6,508 bases of DNA from an uncultured Bacillota bacterium (lineage in GTDB: Bacteria > Bacillota > Clostridia > Caldicoprobacterales > UBA3941), in NCBI GenBank assembly GCA_937960725.1, contig CALGOY010000167.1, positions 1 through 6,508 on the forward strand. The letters run 5' to 3'. Shown here piece after piece: positions 1-6,508 of this stretch (positions are counted from its first letter, which is position 1; every line of letters begins with the position of its first letter). Both the position numbers and the translations under genes were made by a program. Under the pieces are notes generated by a model. The model saw only the letters and a program-made list of their open reading frames with translations, was not told the DNA's origin and searched no databases.

Positions 1-887
1 ATAGATCTATCTCTAGATTAATATTTGATATCCTGAATACTCTTTTTTTCATACTGGTGATCTTTGCTTGTTTATTACCAGTGCTTCACGTCGTATTTGC
101 TTCTTTTAGCGATCCCTCTTGGGTTATGAGACAGTCGGGGGTGATATTATATATCAAGGGCTTTAATCTGGAGGGTTATAAATTAGTTCTTCAAAACCAA
201 AATCTAATCAGCGGATATCTAAACACATTTTTATATGTAATTGCTACAACTGCAATTGGTTTGTTACTTACCGTTTTAACTGCATATGTAGTATCCCGTA
301 AGAATTTGCTATGGTCCAATGCGATTATGTTTTTTATCACATTTACCATGCTTTTTAATGGCGGTATGATTGCTACCTATATCATAGTTACTAAAGTTCT
401 TAATCTATATGATAATCGCTGGGCTGTTATACTTCCTGTATGCTTAAACGGCTTTTATATAATCTTAGTCCGTACCGCAATGCAATCATTACCTGATAGT
501 TTAATAGAATCCGCCATGATCGATGGGGCAAACCACCTTACTATTTTGTTCAAAATAACACTTCCATTGATAAAAGCAACCTTAGCTACTGTGGCTCTCT
601 ATTATGTAGTTTCTCAATGGAATTCTTGGTTCCAAGCCTCAATCTATCTTCGTTCAAGGAGCAAATTCCCATTGCAATTAGTTTTGAAAGAAATTTTGGT
701 TACTGGAGATACCACATCAACAACCAGTAATATTAATGTTTCAGATTATTCAGGTGATATTACACTATATAAACAGTTAATCAAATATTGTACCATTGTA
801 ATATCAACAGTACCAATCTTTATATTTTATCCGTTTATTCAGAAGTACTTCGAAAAAGGTGTAATGATCGGTGCAATTAAAGGATAA
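1..887 (+). CDS. ABC transporter permease, LplC/YtcP-type carbohydrate uptake (5' partial)
   Basis: This is an inner-membrane permease subunit of an ABC importer, most like the LplC/YtcP group that carries oligosaccharides with a lipoprotein binding protein and an LplB-type partner permease. A GTG at 57 could be read as a start, but the frame is open upstream to the window edge and already encodes hydrophobic residues (LNTLFFILVIF), so the true start lies outside and 57 is probably internal. Counting from 57, membrane segments lie near residues 1-17 (continuing upstream), 56-80, 89-113, 122-142, 171-192 and 244-265. The EAA loop that docks the ATPase is at about 150-171 (ESAMIDGA, then ITLPL). 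The C-terminus GVMIGAIKG is the usual ending of this group. The partner permease and binding protein are expected upstream, outside the window. The gene ends 32 bp before an esterase gene, suggesting one operon. The exact substrate cannot be read from the sequence. Confidence 0.93.
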   Translation, partial: RSISRLIFDILNTLFFILVIFACLLPVLHVVFASFSDPSWVMRQSGVILYIKGFNLEGYKLVLQNQNLISGYLNTFLYVIATTAIGLLLTVLTAYVVSRKNLLWSNAIMFFITFTMLFNGGMIATYIIVTKVLNLYDNRWAVILPVCLNGFYIILVRTAMQSLPDSLIESAMIDGANHLTILFKITLPLIKATLATVALYYVVSQWNSWFQASIYLRSRSKFPLQLVLKEILVTGDTTSTTSNINVSDYSGDITLYKQLIKYCTIVISTVPIFIFYPFIQKYFEKGVMIGAIKG

Positions 888-919
888 GATAAAATTTTTA
901 ATTTTAGGAGGAATGCACT

Positions 920-1756
920 ATGGCTATAATTACTATCGATTTTATGTCTGCCAGTCTTATGAGAAATGTTACCGTTAACGCAATTATTCCCTTCGATAAG
1001 TTAGAATTTCCAGGATCCCCTAAAAGGGATAAAAAGCCTTTTAAAACACTCATATTACTCCACGGTATATTTGGGAATCATAACGATTGGATTTGTAACA
1101 CACGAATTAGGCTTTGGGCAGAAGAAAAAAACTTAGCAGTTATCATGCCTGCTGGAGAAAATCATTTTTATTTGGATTGTAAAGCGACTGGAGAACGCTT
1201 CAGTGAATTCATAGGTAAAGAGCTTCCCACAAAAATGCGTGAACTCTTTCATCTCTCAGATAAAAGAGAAGATACTTTCATCGCTGGGCTTTCTATGGGC
1301 GGTTATGGTGCTATTGTCAATGGCTTAAAATATTATGATACTTTCGGTTATATTGCAGGGTTGTCCAGTGGATTAATTCTTGATAGTTTTAAAAATACTT
1401 CCCAAGAAAGTTTTGTATCTACAGTTTTTGGAGATTCCTATATTGAAACAATCTTTGGCAAACCAGAGGAAATTGCCGGAAGTGATAAAGATTACAAAGC
1501 ACTAATTCTTAAATTAAAAGAGGAAAATGCACCAATACCAAAGATTTATCTCTGCTGTGGAACAGAGGATCATCTTTTGGATGCTAATCGAGACTTTGTA
1601 AATTTCTTAAAAGAAAACGGCGTAGATTATACCTATGAGGAAGGCCCTGGCAAACATGATTGGGATTTTTGGGATCGTTATATAAAGAAAGTTATAGATT
1701 GGCTACCTTTGGAAGATGGCTCTCAAGGAATACATAGTGGAAATATAACTAAATAA
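920..1756 (+). CDS. Alpha/beta-hydrolase esterase, EstA (tributyrin esterase)/esterase D type
   Basis: This is a 278-residue serine esterase of the PF00756-like family. The N-terminus (ITIDFMSASLMRNVTVNAIIP) matches the start pattern of bacterial EstA-type short-chain esterases and has no signal peptide, so it should act in the cytoplasm. The HGIFGNHNDW segment at residues 48-57 supplies the oxyanion region. The nucleophile elbow GLSMGG places Ser at 125. The acid is probably Asp217 in CGTEDHLLDA, and the general base is His246 in GKHDWDFWD, so the triad is complete. AGGAGG at 906-911, 8 nt before the ATG, fixes the start. The gene ends in tandem stops (TAA TAG). Following directly on a sugar permease, it probably removes acetyl or other acyl groups from imported oligosaccharides; that role is an inference. 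A general carboxylesterase or S-formylglutathione-hydrolase-like activity is an alternative. Confidence 0.9.
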   Translation: MAIITIDFMSASLMRNVTVNAIIPFDKLEFPGSPKRDKKPFKTLILLHGIFGNHNDWICNTRIRLWAEEKNLAVIMPAGENHFYLDCKATGERFSEFIGKELPTKMRELFHLSDKREDTFIAGLSMGGYGAIVNGLKYYDTFGYIAGLSSGLILDSFKNTSQESFVSTVFGDSYIETIFGKPEEIAGSDKDYKALILKLKEENAPIPKIYLCCGTEDHLLDANRDFVNFLKENGVDYTYEEGPGKHDWDFWDRYIKKVIDWLPLEDGSQGIHSGNITK

Positions 1757-1834
1757 TAGGAAAATTTCAAGGCGAAATAGGTGTGTCCTTCTATTACTAC
1801 AAAACCTCATCACTTCTGTTATAATTGTTTTCAT

Positions 1835-1898
1835 AGGAAAGTACCTACGATATTTTTTCATGCTAAAAATTTCATATCAGAGGTCTTTCCTTTTTTTT
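1835..1898 (+). terminator. Probable Rho-independent terminator after the esterase gene
   Basis: The left arm AGGAAAG (1835-1841), ACCT (1843-1846) and GATAT (1849-1853) pairs with ATATC (1874-1878), AGGT (1881-1884) and CTTTCCT (1885-1891). There is one bulged T at 1842 and a 2x2 internal loop. The stem runs directly into eight T residues (1891-1898). It lies 78 bp after the esterase stop, on the correct strand to end the permease-esterase transcript. The long AT-rich loop makes it less than ideal. Confidence 0.6.
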
Positions 1899-2290
1899 AT
1901 CACAAATGTATCATATCATAACAAAAATTAATAATAGCTAGAATCGTAAAAATATAGGAAAATAAATACCGAATATTAGAGTTCAATAAAACAAAATTGC
2001 CAAGCCCGATAAAGCGCAGTATAGCAATAACTATTCTATATTTACTCCATCATTCCATTGTATAATTGGTCTATCACAGGTGTCAATATTTTAGAATAAA
2101 AACGCTCTATGGCAAGGAACTTAAATCTATAAAGCATCATGGTAAAAACCCTGTACTTTCCCATATCTCATATTTCATACTCAGTTATGGTGTAACAGCT
2201 ACCTATACGATAATACAGTCAGAGGATATTCGCTATAAAAAACGGCAATTTTCCAAAATTTTCTTTGTAAATTATGTAAGAATATGATAT
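1899..2290. other. AT-rich spacer without a convincing gene
   Basis: Nothing here reads as a confident gene. A plus-strand frame from TTG at 2066 to 2287 (73 codons) and a minus-strand frame from 2164 to 2042 (40 codons) are open, but neither has a ribosome binding site or a recognisable protein family. Nested complementary segments occur at 1997-2002/2110-2115 (TTGCCA/TGGCAA), 2013-2016/2103-2106 and 2032-2038/2092-2098 (TATTCTA/TAGAATA). They could form an extended RNA structure, or could be chance in AT-rich DNA. A TATAAT at 2061-2066 lacks a good -35 partner. I did not recognise any known riboswitch consensus. Confidence 0.5.
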
Positions 2291-2294
2291 TATT

Positions 2295-2303
2295 TGATAT
2301 AAT
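2295..2303 (+). promoter_or_regulatory. Probable extended -10 promoter for the chemoreceptor gene
   Basis: The sequence TGATATAAT is a perfect TGnTATAAT extended -10 element of the housekeeping sigma factor. A weak -35 candidate (TGTAAG, 2275-2280) lies 17 bp upstream; extended -10 promoters tolerate weak -35 boxes. Transcription would start near 2310, about 20 bp before the AGGAGG at 2331. An alternative overlapping pair is TTGTAA (2265-2270), 17 bp, TATTAT (2288-2293). I saw no sigma-D-type motility promoter (GCCGATAA-like -10). Confidence 0.45.
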
Positions 2304-2343
2304 ATTTAATATATATCGCAAATTGTAAAAAGGAGGAAAATTT

Positions 2344-3612
2344 ATGCCGTTATGGGAGGAAATCAAGCGAAAAAGGTTTCAGATTTTAGCCAAAAAACCA
2401 TTTTTATCTACAGGAATCTTCACGATAATTATTTGTCTAATAACAAAGATATTTGTTCAACTATCTTTTTCTCAATTTATTGGAATGCTGGTTATTATAG
2501 GCGCTATATTTGAAGGTCTTACATATATATTTATAAAAGAAACTAAGGATAAAATGGAATCGATTATTTACATTATGGATAGGATTAAGAATAAAGATTT
2601 AAGCCAAACCGTTGATTTATCTCAATTCGAAGAATTAGAAGCGGTTTCTATGAGTTTCAATAGTATGGTAGATGATCTAAAATCTATTTTAGGTTCTTTG
2701 AAATCAATTTCAGTTCAATTAGTCAATGCATCCGATATGTTAAACACCAACTCCGCAAAAATAAATGAATCCATGGACGATATGGTAGCTACCGTAGACG
2801 ACATTGCTCAGGGAGCATCAGAGCAGGCAATAGAAGCAGAAAAAGGGGTACAGCTAGTTATGAGCTTATCGGAGCAAATCAATGCCGTTTTCGAAAACTC
2901 CAACAACGTCGCTAAAGAATCCCAAAACATGAAACAACTAAGTGCTAACGGCCTAAATGCCGTAGAAACATTAAAAGCTGCTAATACACAGAGTGCAGAA
3001 ATGGCCGATAAAGTGTTTAAATTCATTCAATCCTTTGTAAAAAAATGTGAAAATATAGGCGAGTTCGTAGTTGCCATAAATAACATCGCTGAACAGACTA
3101 ATCTTCTAGCTCTAAATGCTGCCATCGAGGCTGCAAGGGCCGGTGAAGCCGGAAGAGGTTTTGCAGTTGTGGCTGATGAGGTAAGAAAACTAGCCGATGA
3201 CAGCAAAAGAGCTACTGAGGAAGTAGAACAAATTATGCAGGATATACTCAAAGAAGCACAAAACGCCAGCTCTATGGCCGGCATAATAGAATCGGTTATG
3301 GAAGAGCAGGATCAGGCTGTTAACCATACCGCCCAAGCATTCAACGTAATTGCCGATAGCATACAAAATATAATACAAAGGATAAACGATGCTAATCAAT
3401 CCATTGCAATGATGGAAAAAAATAAAAACGAAGTCATTGAAGCTATTCAGAACATTTCAGCAGTTTCTCAAGAATCGGCCGCTGCCAGCGAAGAAGTTGC
3501 TGCCACCGTCCAAGAACAAAAGAACTTAATCCAAGAATTGGCCGATTCCTCACGAAACTTAAACGAATTAGCTCTACAACTTCGACAGTATATGGATATT
3601 TATAAGCTATGA
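2344..3612 (+). CDS. Methyl-accepting chemotaxis protein lacking an extracellular sensor domain
   Basis: This is a 422-residue chemoreceptor signalling through CheA/CheW to the flagellar motor or a related output. Two membrane helices lie near residues 22-40 and 43-64, separated by only a few residues, so there is no periplasmic/extracellular ligand domain. A HAMP-like linker follows at about 65-117 ([26 protein letters not shown] in outline). The remainder is a long antiparallel coiled coil with the conserved hairpin tip at about 248-284 ([20 protein letters not shown], then [15 protein letters not shown]). Glu/Gln/Ala-rich stretches such as [18 protein letters not shown] (about 375-392) are typical adaptation helices. 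There is no CheR/CheB-tethering pentapeptide at the C-terminus (MDIYKL). AGGAGG at 2331-2336, 7 nt before the ATG, supports the start. It stands alone, facing purL. The signal sensed is unknown; the membrane itself, the HAMP region or a partner protein are possibilities. Confidence 0.95.
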   Translation: MPLWEEIKRKRFQILAKKPFLSTGIFTIIICLITKIFVQLSFSQFIGMLVIIGAIFEGLTYIFIKETKDKMESIIYIMDRIKNKDLSQTVDLSQFEELEAVSMSFNSMVDDLKSILGSLKSISVQLVNASDMLNTNSAKINESMDDMVATVDDIAQGASEQAIEAEKGVQLVMSLSEQINAVFENSNNVAKESQNMKQLSANGLNAVETLKAANTQSAEMADKVFKFIQSFVKKCENIGEFVVAINNIAEQTNLLALNAAIEAARAGEAGRGFAVVADEVRKLADDSKRATEEVEQIMQDILKEAQNASSMAGIIESVMEEQDQAVNHTAQAFNVIADSIQNIIQRINDANQSIAMMEKNKNEVIEAIQNISAVSQESAAASEEVAATVQEQKNLIQELADSSRNLNELALQLRQYMDIYKL

Positions 3613-3670
3613 TGTTTATAAACAATATACACATAGCCAAATAAATAAGTTGAATTGGATGATAAAATAT

Positions 3671-3711
3671 ATACTAAAAAGGATACCGGATTTCGGTATC
3701 CTTTTTAGTAT
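3671..3711. terminator. Bidirectional Rho-independent terminator between the MCP gene and purL
   Basis: A perfect 18-bp inverted repeat (3671-3688 with 3694-3711) encloses a 5-nt loop (GATTT). The core GGATACCG/CGGTATCC is flanked by an A5 run on the left and a T5 run on the right, so either transcript gives a hairpin followed by U residues. It lies 58 bp after the MCP stop and 5 bp beyond the purL stop, where it can end both converging transcripts. Confidence 0.92.
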
Positions 3712-3716
3712 TTCTG

Positions 3717-6508
3717 TTATCTAAAATATGCCACTCCTGCTTCAAATATTTTCTGATCCTTATCTCCTGGTATATTAATGGCAAGGTCAGCTTCGAGCCT
3801 CTCTGGATGACCCATCTTGCCGAGTATCCTGCCGTCGGGGCTTGTAATTCCTTCGATAGCCTGATATGAACCATTGGGATTGTAAGGCATTTCAAGGGTT
3901 GGTTTACCTTCCATGTCCACATACTGACTAGCAATCTGGCCGTTTTTGCTGAGACGATCAATTAACTCCGCAGATGCAACAAAGCGTCCTTCTCCATGGG
4001 AGATAGCCACTGTATGGATATCTCCAACTTCTACATTGCTAAACCAGGGAGAAAGGGTAGAAGCTACCCGAGTTCGAACCGTGCAGGATATGTGTCTTCC
4101 AATAGTGTTAACTGTAAGGGTTGGAGCATTTTCATCAATATCCCTAATCTCACCGTAGGGAAGTAGCCCCAGCTTGAGAAGGGCTTGAAAGCCATCGCCG
4201 ATACCTAAGATTAACCCATCTCTCTTATTAAGAAGCTCCATTACAACCTCTTCAAGTCTAGGATTTCTGAAAACAGCGGCAACAAACTTACCAGAGCCTT
4301 CTGGACTATCCCCTGCTCTAAATCCATTGGGTATCACTAAGATCTGGCACTCTTTAATCCTCTCGGCCATAAGCTCAAAAGACTCCCTAATTTCTTTTGG
4401 GGTTAAATTTCGGAAGACCATCGCGTCTACTTCCCCGCCGGCTCTCTGAAAAGCCCTGGCCATATCGTACTCACAATTAGTACCTGGAAGTACTGGGATA
4501 AAAATTCTAGGCCTTGGCTTTCTAATCAAAGGCTTTGATTTATATCTTTCCCCATAGCTATAGCACTCAACTCTATCATTCTTATTATCAGCATTTTGTA
4601 TCGCAGTAGGGAATACTCCTTCCAGCGGCTTAGTCCAGGCTTCGATCGCCTCATCAAGGTCTATAGCTTCCCCTCCTATCACTATGCTACTATCTTCCTG
4701 CGTATTTCCAAGCTTTATATAATTGACCTTTTTAAATAATTCATCTAAATTTTCATCTTTGTCTATTTCTAATATAATAGAACCATACTCAGGAGTAAAC
4801 AAACCTTCAACAGGCATATCGCTATCGTATACAAAGCCTATTTTATTCCCAAAGCACATCTTGCTTATCGCGTCTGCTACTCCACCCTCTCTCACAGTGT
4901 GAGCTGCTAAAACCTTTTTATCCTTAATAAGCTCATGGATGATAATATAATTAGTTTTCAGCTCGTCAAAATCTGGTAAGCCATTTGTATCCCTGCTTAA
5001 GGGGACCATGACAACTTGGCTGCCGGATTTTTTAAATTCTGGGGAAACAACATCCCTTACATCCAATACTCCTACCGCGAAGGCTACTAAGGTAGGGGGA
5101 ACCGTCAAATCTTCAAATGTTCCTGACATACTGTCCTTACCGCCTATAGATGGTATGCCTAGCTCCATCTGAGCGCGGTAGGCTCCCAGCAATGCGCTAA
5201 AGGGCTTGCCCCATTTTTTAGGATCATCCCCCAGCCTTTCGAAATATTCTTGAAAAGTCATCCGTACTTTTCTATAATCCCCACCCATAGCTGTAAGCTT
5301 GGCTAAGGCTTCTACTATAGCATATACAGCCCCATGGAAAGGACTCCATTTCGCAATGCGGGGATTATATCCATGGGTCATAATAGTGGCCGTATTAGTA
5401 TCCCCCTCCAGCACCGGTATCTTTGCCACCATTCCTTCTGCTGGAGTCAACTGGTATTTGCCTCCAAAGGGCATCAAAACCGTCCCTGCCCCAATGGTGC
5501 TGTCGAACATCTCTACTAGGCCTTTTTGACTGCATACATTTAGATCTTGAAGAACCCTAAACCAGCTATCCTTCAGATTAGCATCTGTATTTTCTTTATT
5601 TTCTACAGATTTTTCAAAATAGCTATCCTCCAATTTAGGAGATTCTACTAAAACAGATGCCTTCTTTACAGCTCCATTGCTGTTTAAAAATTCCCGGCTT
5701 ATGTCTACAATGGCTTTCCCTCTCCAGTACATCTTAAGCCTCTTCTCTTCCGTTACCACAGCCACCCTCGTTGCTTCAAGATTTTCTTTCCTAGCAGCCT
5801 CTACAAATGCCTGTTCATTTTCTTTATCAATGACCACAGCCATCCTTTCCTGGGACTCCGATATGGCCAGTTCCGTACCGTCCAATCCTTCATATTTCAC
5901 AGGAACTAAATCCAAATTGATTTCTAAGCCATCAGCCAGCTCTCCAATTGCCACCGATACTCCCCCAGCACCAAAGTCATTGCACTTTTTAATCATAGTA
6001 GAAACAGCTGGATCTCTAAACAGCCGCTGTATCTTTCTTTCTTCAGCAGGATTACCTTTCTGGACCTCTGCACCACAAGTTTCCAGCGATTCCTTCGTAT
6101 GGGCCTTAGAAGAACCGGTAGCTCCACCGCAGCCATCCCGTCCTGTTCTTCCTCCTACCAGTATTACTACATCTCCCGGCTTGGGAGTTTCCCTAACTAC
6201 CTGTTTTCTGGGGGCAGCTGCAATTACGGCTCCAAGCTCCATCCTCTTAGCCACATAGCCCTCGTCGTATATCTCCGCCACATGGCCTGTTGCAACGCCT
6301 ACTTGATTCCCGTAAGAGCTATAGCCCTCCGCCGCTCCAATTGTAATTTTTCTTTGAGGCAGCTTCCCTGGCAAAGTATCTTCTACCCGTGTCCTGGGAT
6401 CGCCGCTTCCAGTTATCCGCATAGCTTGATATACATAGGAACGGCCCGACAAGGGATCCCGTATGGCTCCCCCTAAACAGGTGGCTGCTCCGCCAAATGG
6501 CTCAATTT
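3717..6508 (-). CDS. purL: Phosphoribosylformylglycinamidine synthase, clostridial single-chain type (5' partial), with altered glutaminase site
   Basis: PurL makes FGAM from FGAR, ATP and an amino-group donor in purine synthesis, in the cytoplasm. About 929 codons are visible. The frame is open to the right edge, where it reads IEPFGGAATCLGGAIRDP, so the TTG at 6452 is internal and roughly 300 N-terminal residues are missing compared with the usual 1,230-1,270. FGAM synthase hallmarks include NDFGAGGVSVAIGELADG, DGTELAISESQERM, DSTIGAGTVLMPFGGKYQL, TNTATIMTHGYNP, KWSPFHGAVYA and GIPSIGGKDSMSGTF. This arrangement matches the clostridial/streptococcal family (TIGR01857) rather than the separate PurS/PurL/PurQ system. 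A class I glutamine amidotransferase domain follows at about 4520-3720 (starting FIPVLPGTNCEYD, ending GKMGHPERLE and FEAGVAYFR). Its catalytic Cys is replaced by Gly (GIGDGFQ) and its oxyanion strand reads PNGFR. No other pur gene lies next to it in this window. The synthase part looks functional; the glutaminase part probably is not. Confidence 0.96.
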   Translation of the reverse strand, partial: IEPFGGAATCLGGAIRDPLSGRSYVYQAMRITGSGDPRTRVEDTLPGKLPQRKITIGAAEGYSSYGNQVGVATGHVAEIYDEGYVAKRMELGAVIAAAPRKQVVRETPKPGDVVILVGGRTGRDGCGGATGSSKAHTKESLETCGAEVQKGNPAEERKIQRLFRDPAVSTMIKKCNDFGAGGVSVAIGELADGLEINLDLVPVKYEGLDGTELAISESQERMAVVIDKENEQAFVEAARKENLEATRVAVVTEEKRLKMYWRGKAIVDISREFLNSNGAVKKASVLVESPKLEDSYFEKSVENKENTDANLKDSWFRVLQDLNVCSQKGLVEMFDSTIGAGTVLMPFGGKYQLTPAEGMVAKIPVLEGDTNTATIMTHGYNPRIAKWSPFHGAVYAIVEALAKLTAMGGDYRKVRMTFQEYFERLGDDPKKWGKPFSALLGAYRAQMELGIPSIGGKDSMSGTFEDLTVPPTLVAFAVGVLDVRDVVSPEFKKSGSQVVMVPLSRDTNGLPDFDELKTNYIIIHELIKDKKVLAAHTVREGGVADAISKMCFGNKIGFVYDSDMPVEGLFTPEYGSIILEIDKDENLDELFKKVNYIKLGNTQEDSSIVIGGEAIDLDEAIEAWTKPLEGVFPTAIQNADNKNDRVECYSYGERYKSKPLIRKPRPRIFIPVLPGTNCEYDMARAFQRAGGEVDAMVFRNLTPKEIRESFELMAERIKECQILVIPNGFRAGDSPEGSGKFVAAVFRNPRLEEVVMELLNKRDGLILGIGDGFQALLKLGLLPYGEIRDIDENAPTLTVNTIGRHISCTVRTRVASTLSPWFSNVEVGDIHTVAISHGEGRFVASAELIDRLSKNGQIASQYVDMEGKPTLEMPYNPNGSYQAIEGITSPDGRILGKMGHPERLEADLAINIPGDKDQKIFEAGVAYFR
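3720..4520 (-). other. Degenerate class I glutamine amidotransferase domain of PurL
   Basis: The C-terminal domain of about 265 residues keeps the PurQ-like fold: FIPVLPGTNCEYDMARAF at its start, GSGKFVAAVFRNPR, SPWFSNVEVGDIHTVAISHG, YNPNGSYQAIEGITS and GHPER. Two of the three active-site elements differ from the family. The nucleophile elbow (codons 4185-4205) is GIGDGFQ where GICNGFQ is expected. The oxyanion strand (codons 4317-4331) is PNGFR where PGGFS is expected. The His (3807-3809) and Glu (3801-3803) of the triad are present. The frame has no stop or shift, so the domain is maintained, perhaps for structure. Confidence 0.8.

Noticed and set aside
57..59. GTG as the start codon of the permease gene
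   Set aside because: The frame is open upstream to position 3 and encodes hydrophobic residues of the first membrane helix, and no ribosome binding site precedes it.
1997..2120. Possible cyclic di-GMP riboswitch before a chemoreceptor gene (AAAGCGC, GGCAAGG fragments)
   Set aside because: Chemoreceptors are often under such riboswitches, but the conserved GGGACGCAAAGC-type core and tetraloop/receptor arrangement are absent.
2042..2164. 40-codon minus-strand open frame (begins MGKYRVF, ends YNGMME)
   Set aside because: There is no ribosome binding site, the length is within chance expectation, and I recognise no protein family. It could be a remnant, but nothing supports that.
2220..2247. 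Resemblance to a preQ1 riboswitch (CAGAGG, then CTATAAAAAAC)
   Set aside because: The middle of the element, including the CCUCU strand that pairs with AGAGG, is missing, and the downstream gene is a chemoreceptor. The similarity is only an A-rich tail.
2066..2287. 73-codon plus-strand open frame starting at TTG in the spacer before the chemoreceptor gene
   Set aside because: It has a rare start codon, no ribosome binding site and no recognisable family. It overlaps the promoter region of the next gene too closely to be convincing.
5677..6258. 193-codon plus-strand open frame antisense to purL
   Set aside because: It is the shadow of the strongly conserved purL frame; its Ser/Pro-rich translation resembles no protein. 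The other open frames inside purL and the chemoreceptor gene are rejected for the same reason.
6450..6452. TTG as the start codon of purL
   Set aside because: The upstream codons to the window edge encode conserved PurL sequence (IEPFGGAATCLGG), so the gene continues beyond the window.

Overview
The window looks like a low-GC Firmicute of the class Clostridia. The main evidence is a single-chain, glutaminase-fused PurL of the clostridial type. It is supported by an LplC/YtcP-type sugar permease, AGGAGG ribosome binding sites and AT-rich spacers. I cannot name the species.

Layout, left to right. Positions 1-887 (+) hold the 3' part of an ABC sugar-transporter permease; the frame is open to the left edge, so its start lies outside. 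It is followed 32 bp later by a cytoplasmic alpha/beta-hydrolase of the EstA/esterase D type (920-1756, +). The two probably form the end of an operon for uptake and de-esterification of (acylated) oligosaccharides, closed by a hairpin plus T-tract at about 1835-1898. About 450 bp then carry no convincing gene. A small membrane methyl-accepting chemotaxis protein with no extracellular sensor domain follows (2344-3612, +), with its own extended -10 promoter and a strong RBS. It converges on purL (minus strand, stop at 3717, open through the right edge). The two genes share a perfect 18-bp-stem bidirectional terminator at 3671-3711.

The most interesting point is in purL. The FGAM synthase part looks intact and the C-terminal glutamine amidotransferase fold is well preserved, but the glutaminase active site is altered. 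The nucleophile elbow, expected to be GICNGFQ, reads GIGDGFQ, so the catalytic Cys is Gly and the next residue Asn is Asp. The oxyanion strand, expected to be PGGFS, reads PNGFR. The His and Glu of the triad remain (GHPER). This suggests a PurL that cannot hydrolyse glutamine by the usual route and would depend on free ammonia or a separate amidotransferase, much as ammonia-dependent carbamoyl phosphate synthetase I arose from a glutamine-dependent ancestor. The changes are in-frame substitutions at separate functional sites, so a frameshift or single base error does not explain them.

The sugar-uptake genes, the chemoreceptor and purL appear to be three independent transcription units with no obvious shared pathway.
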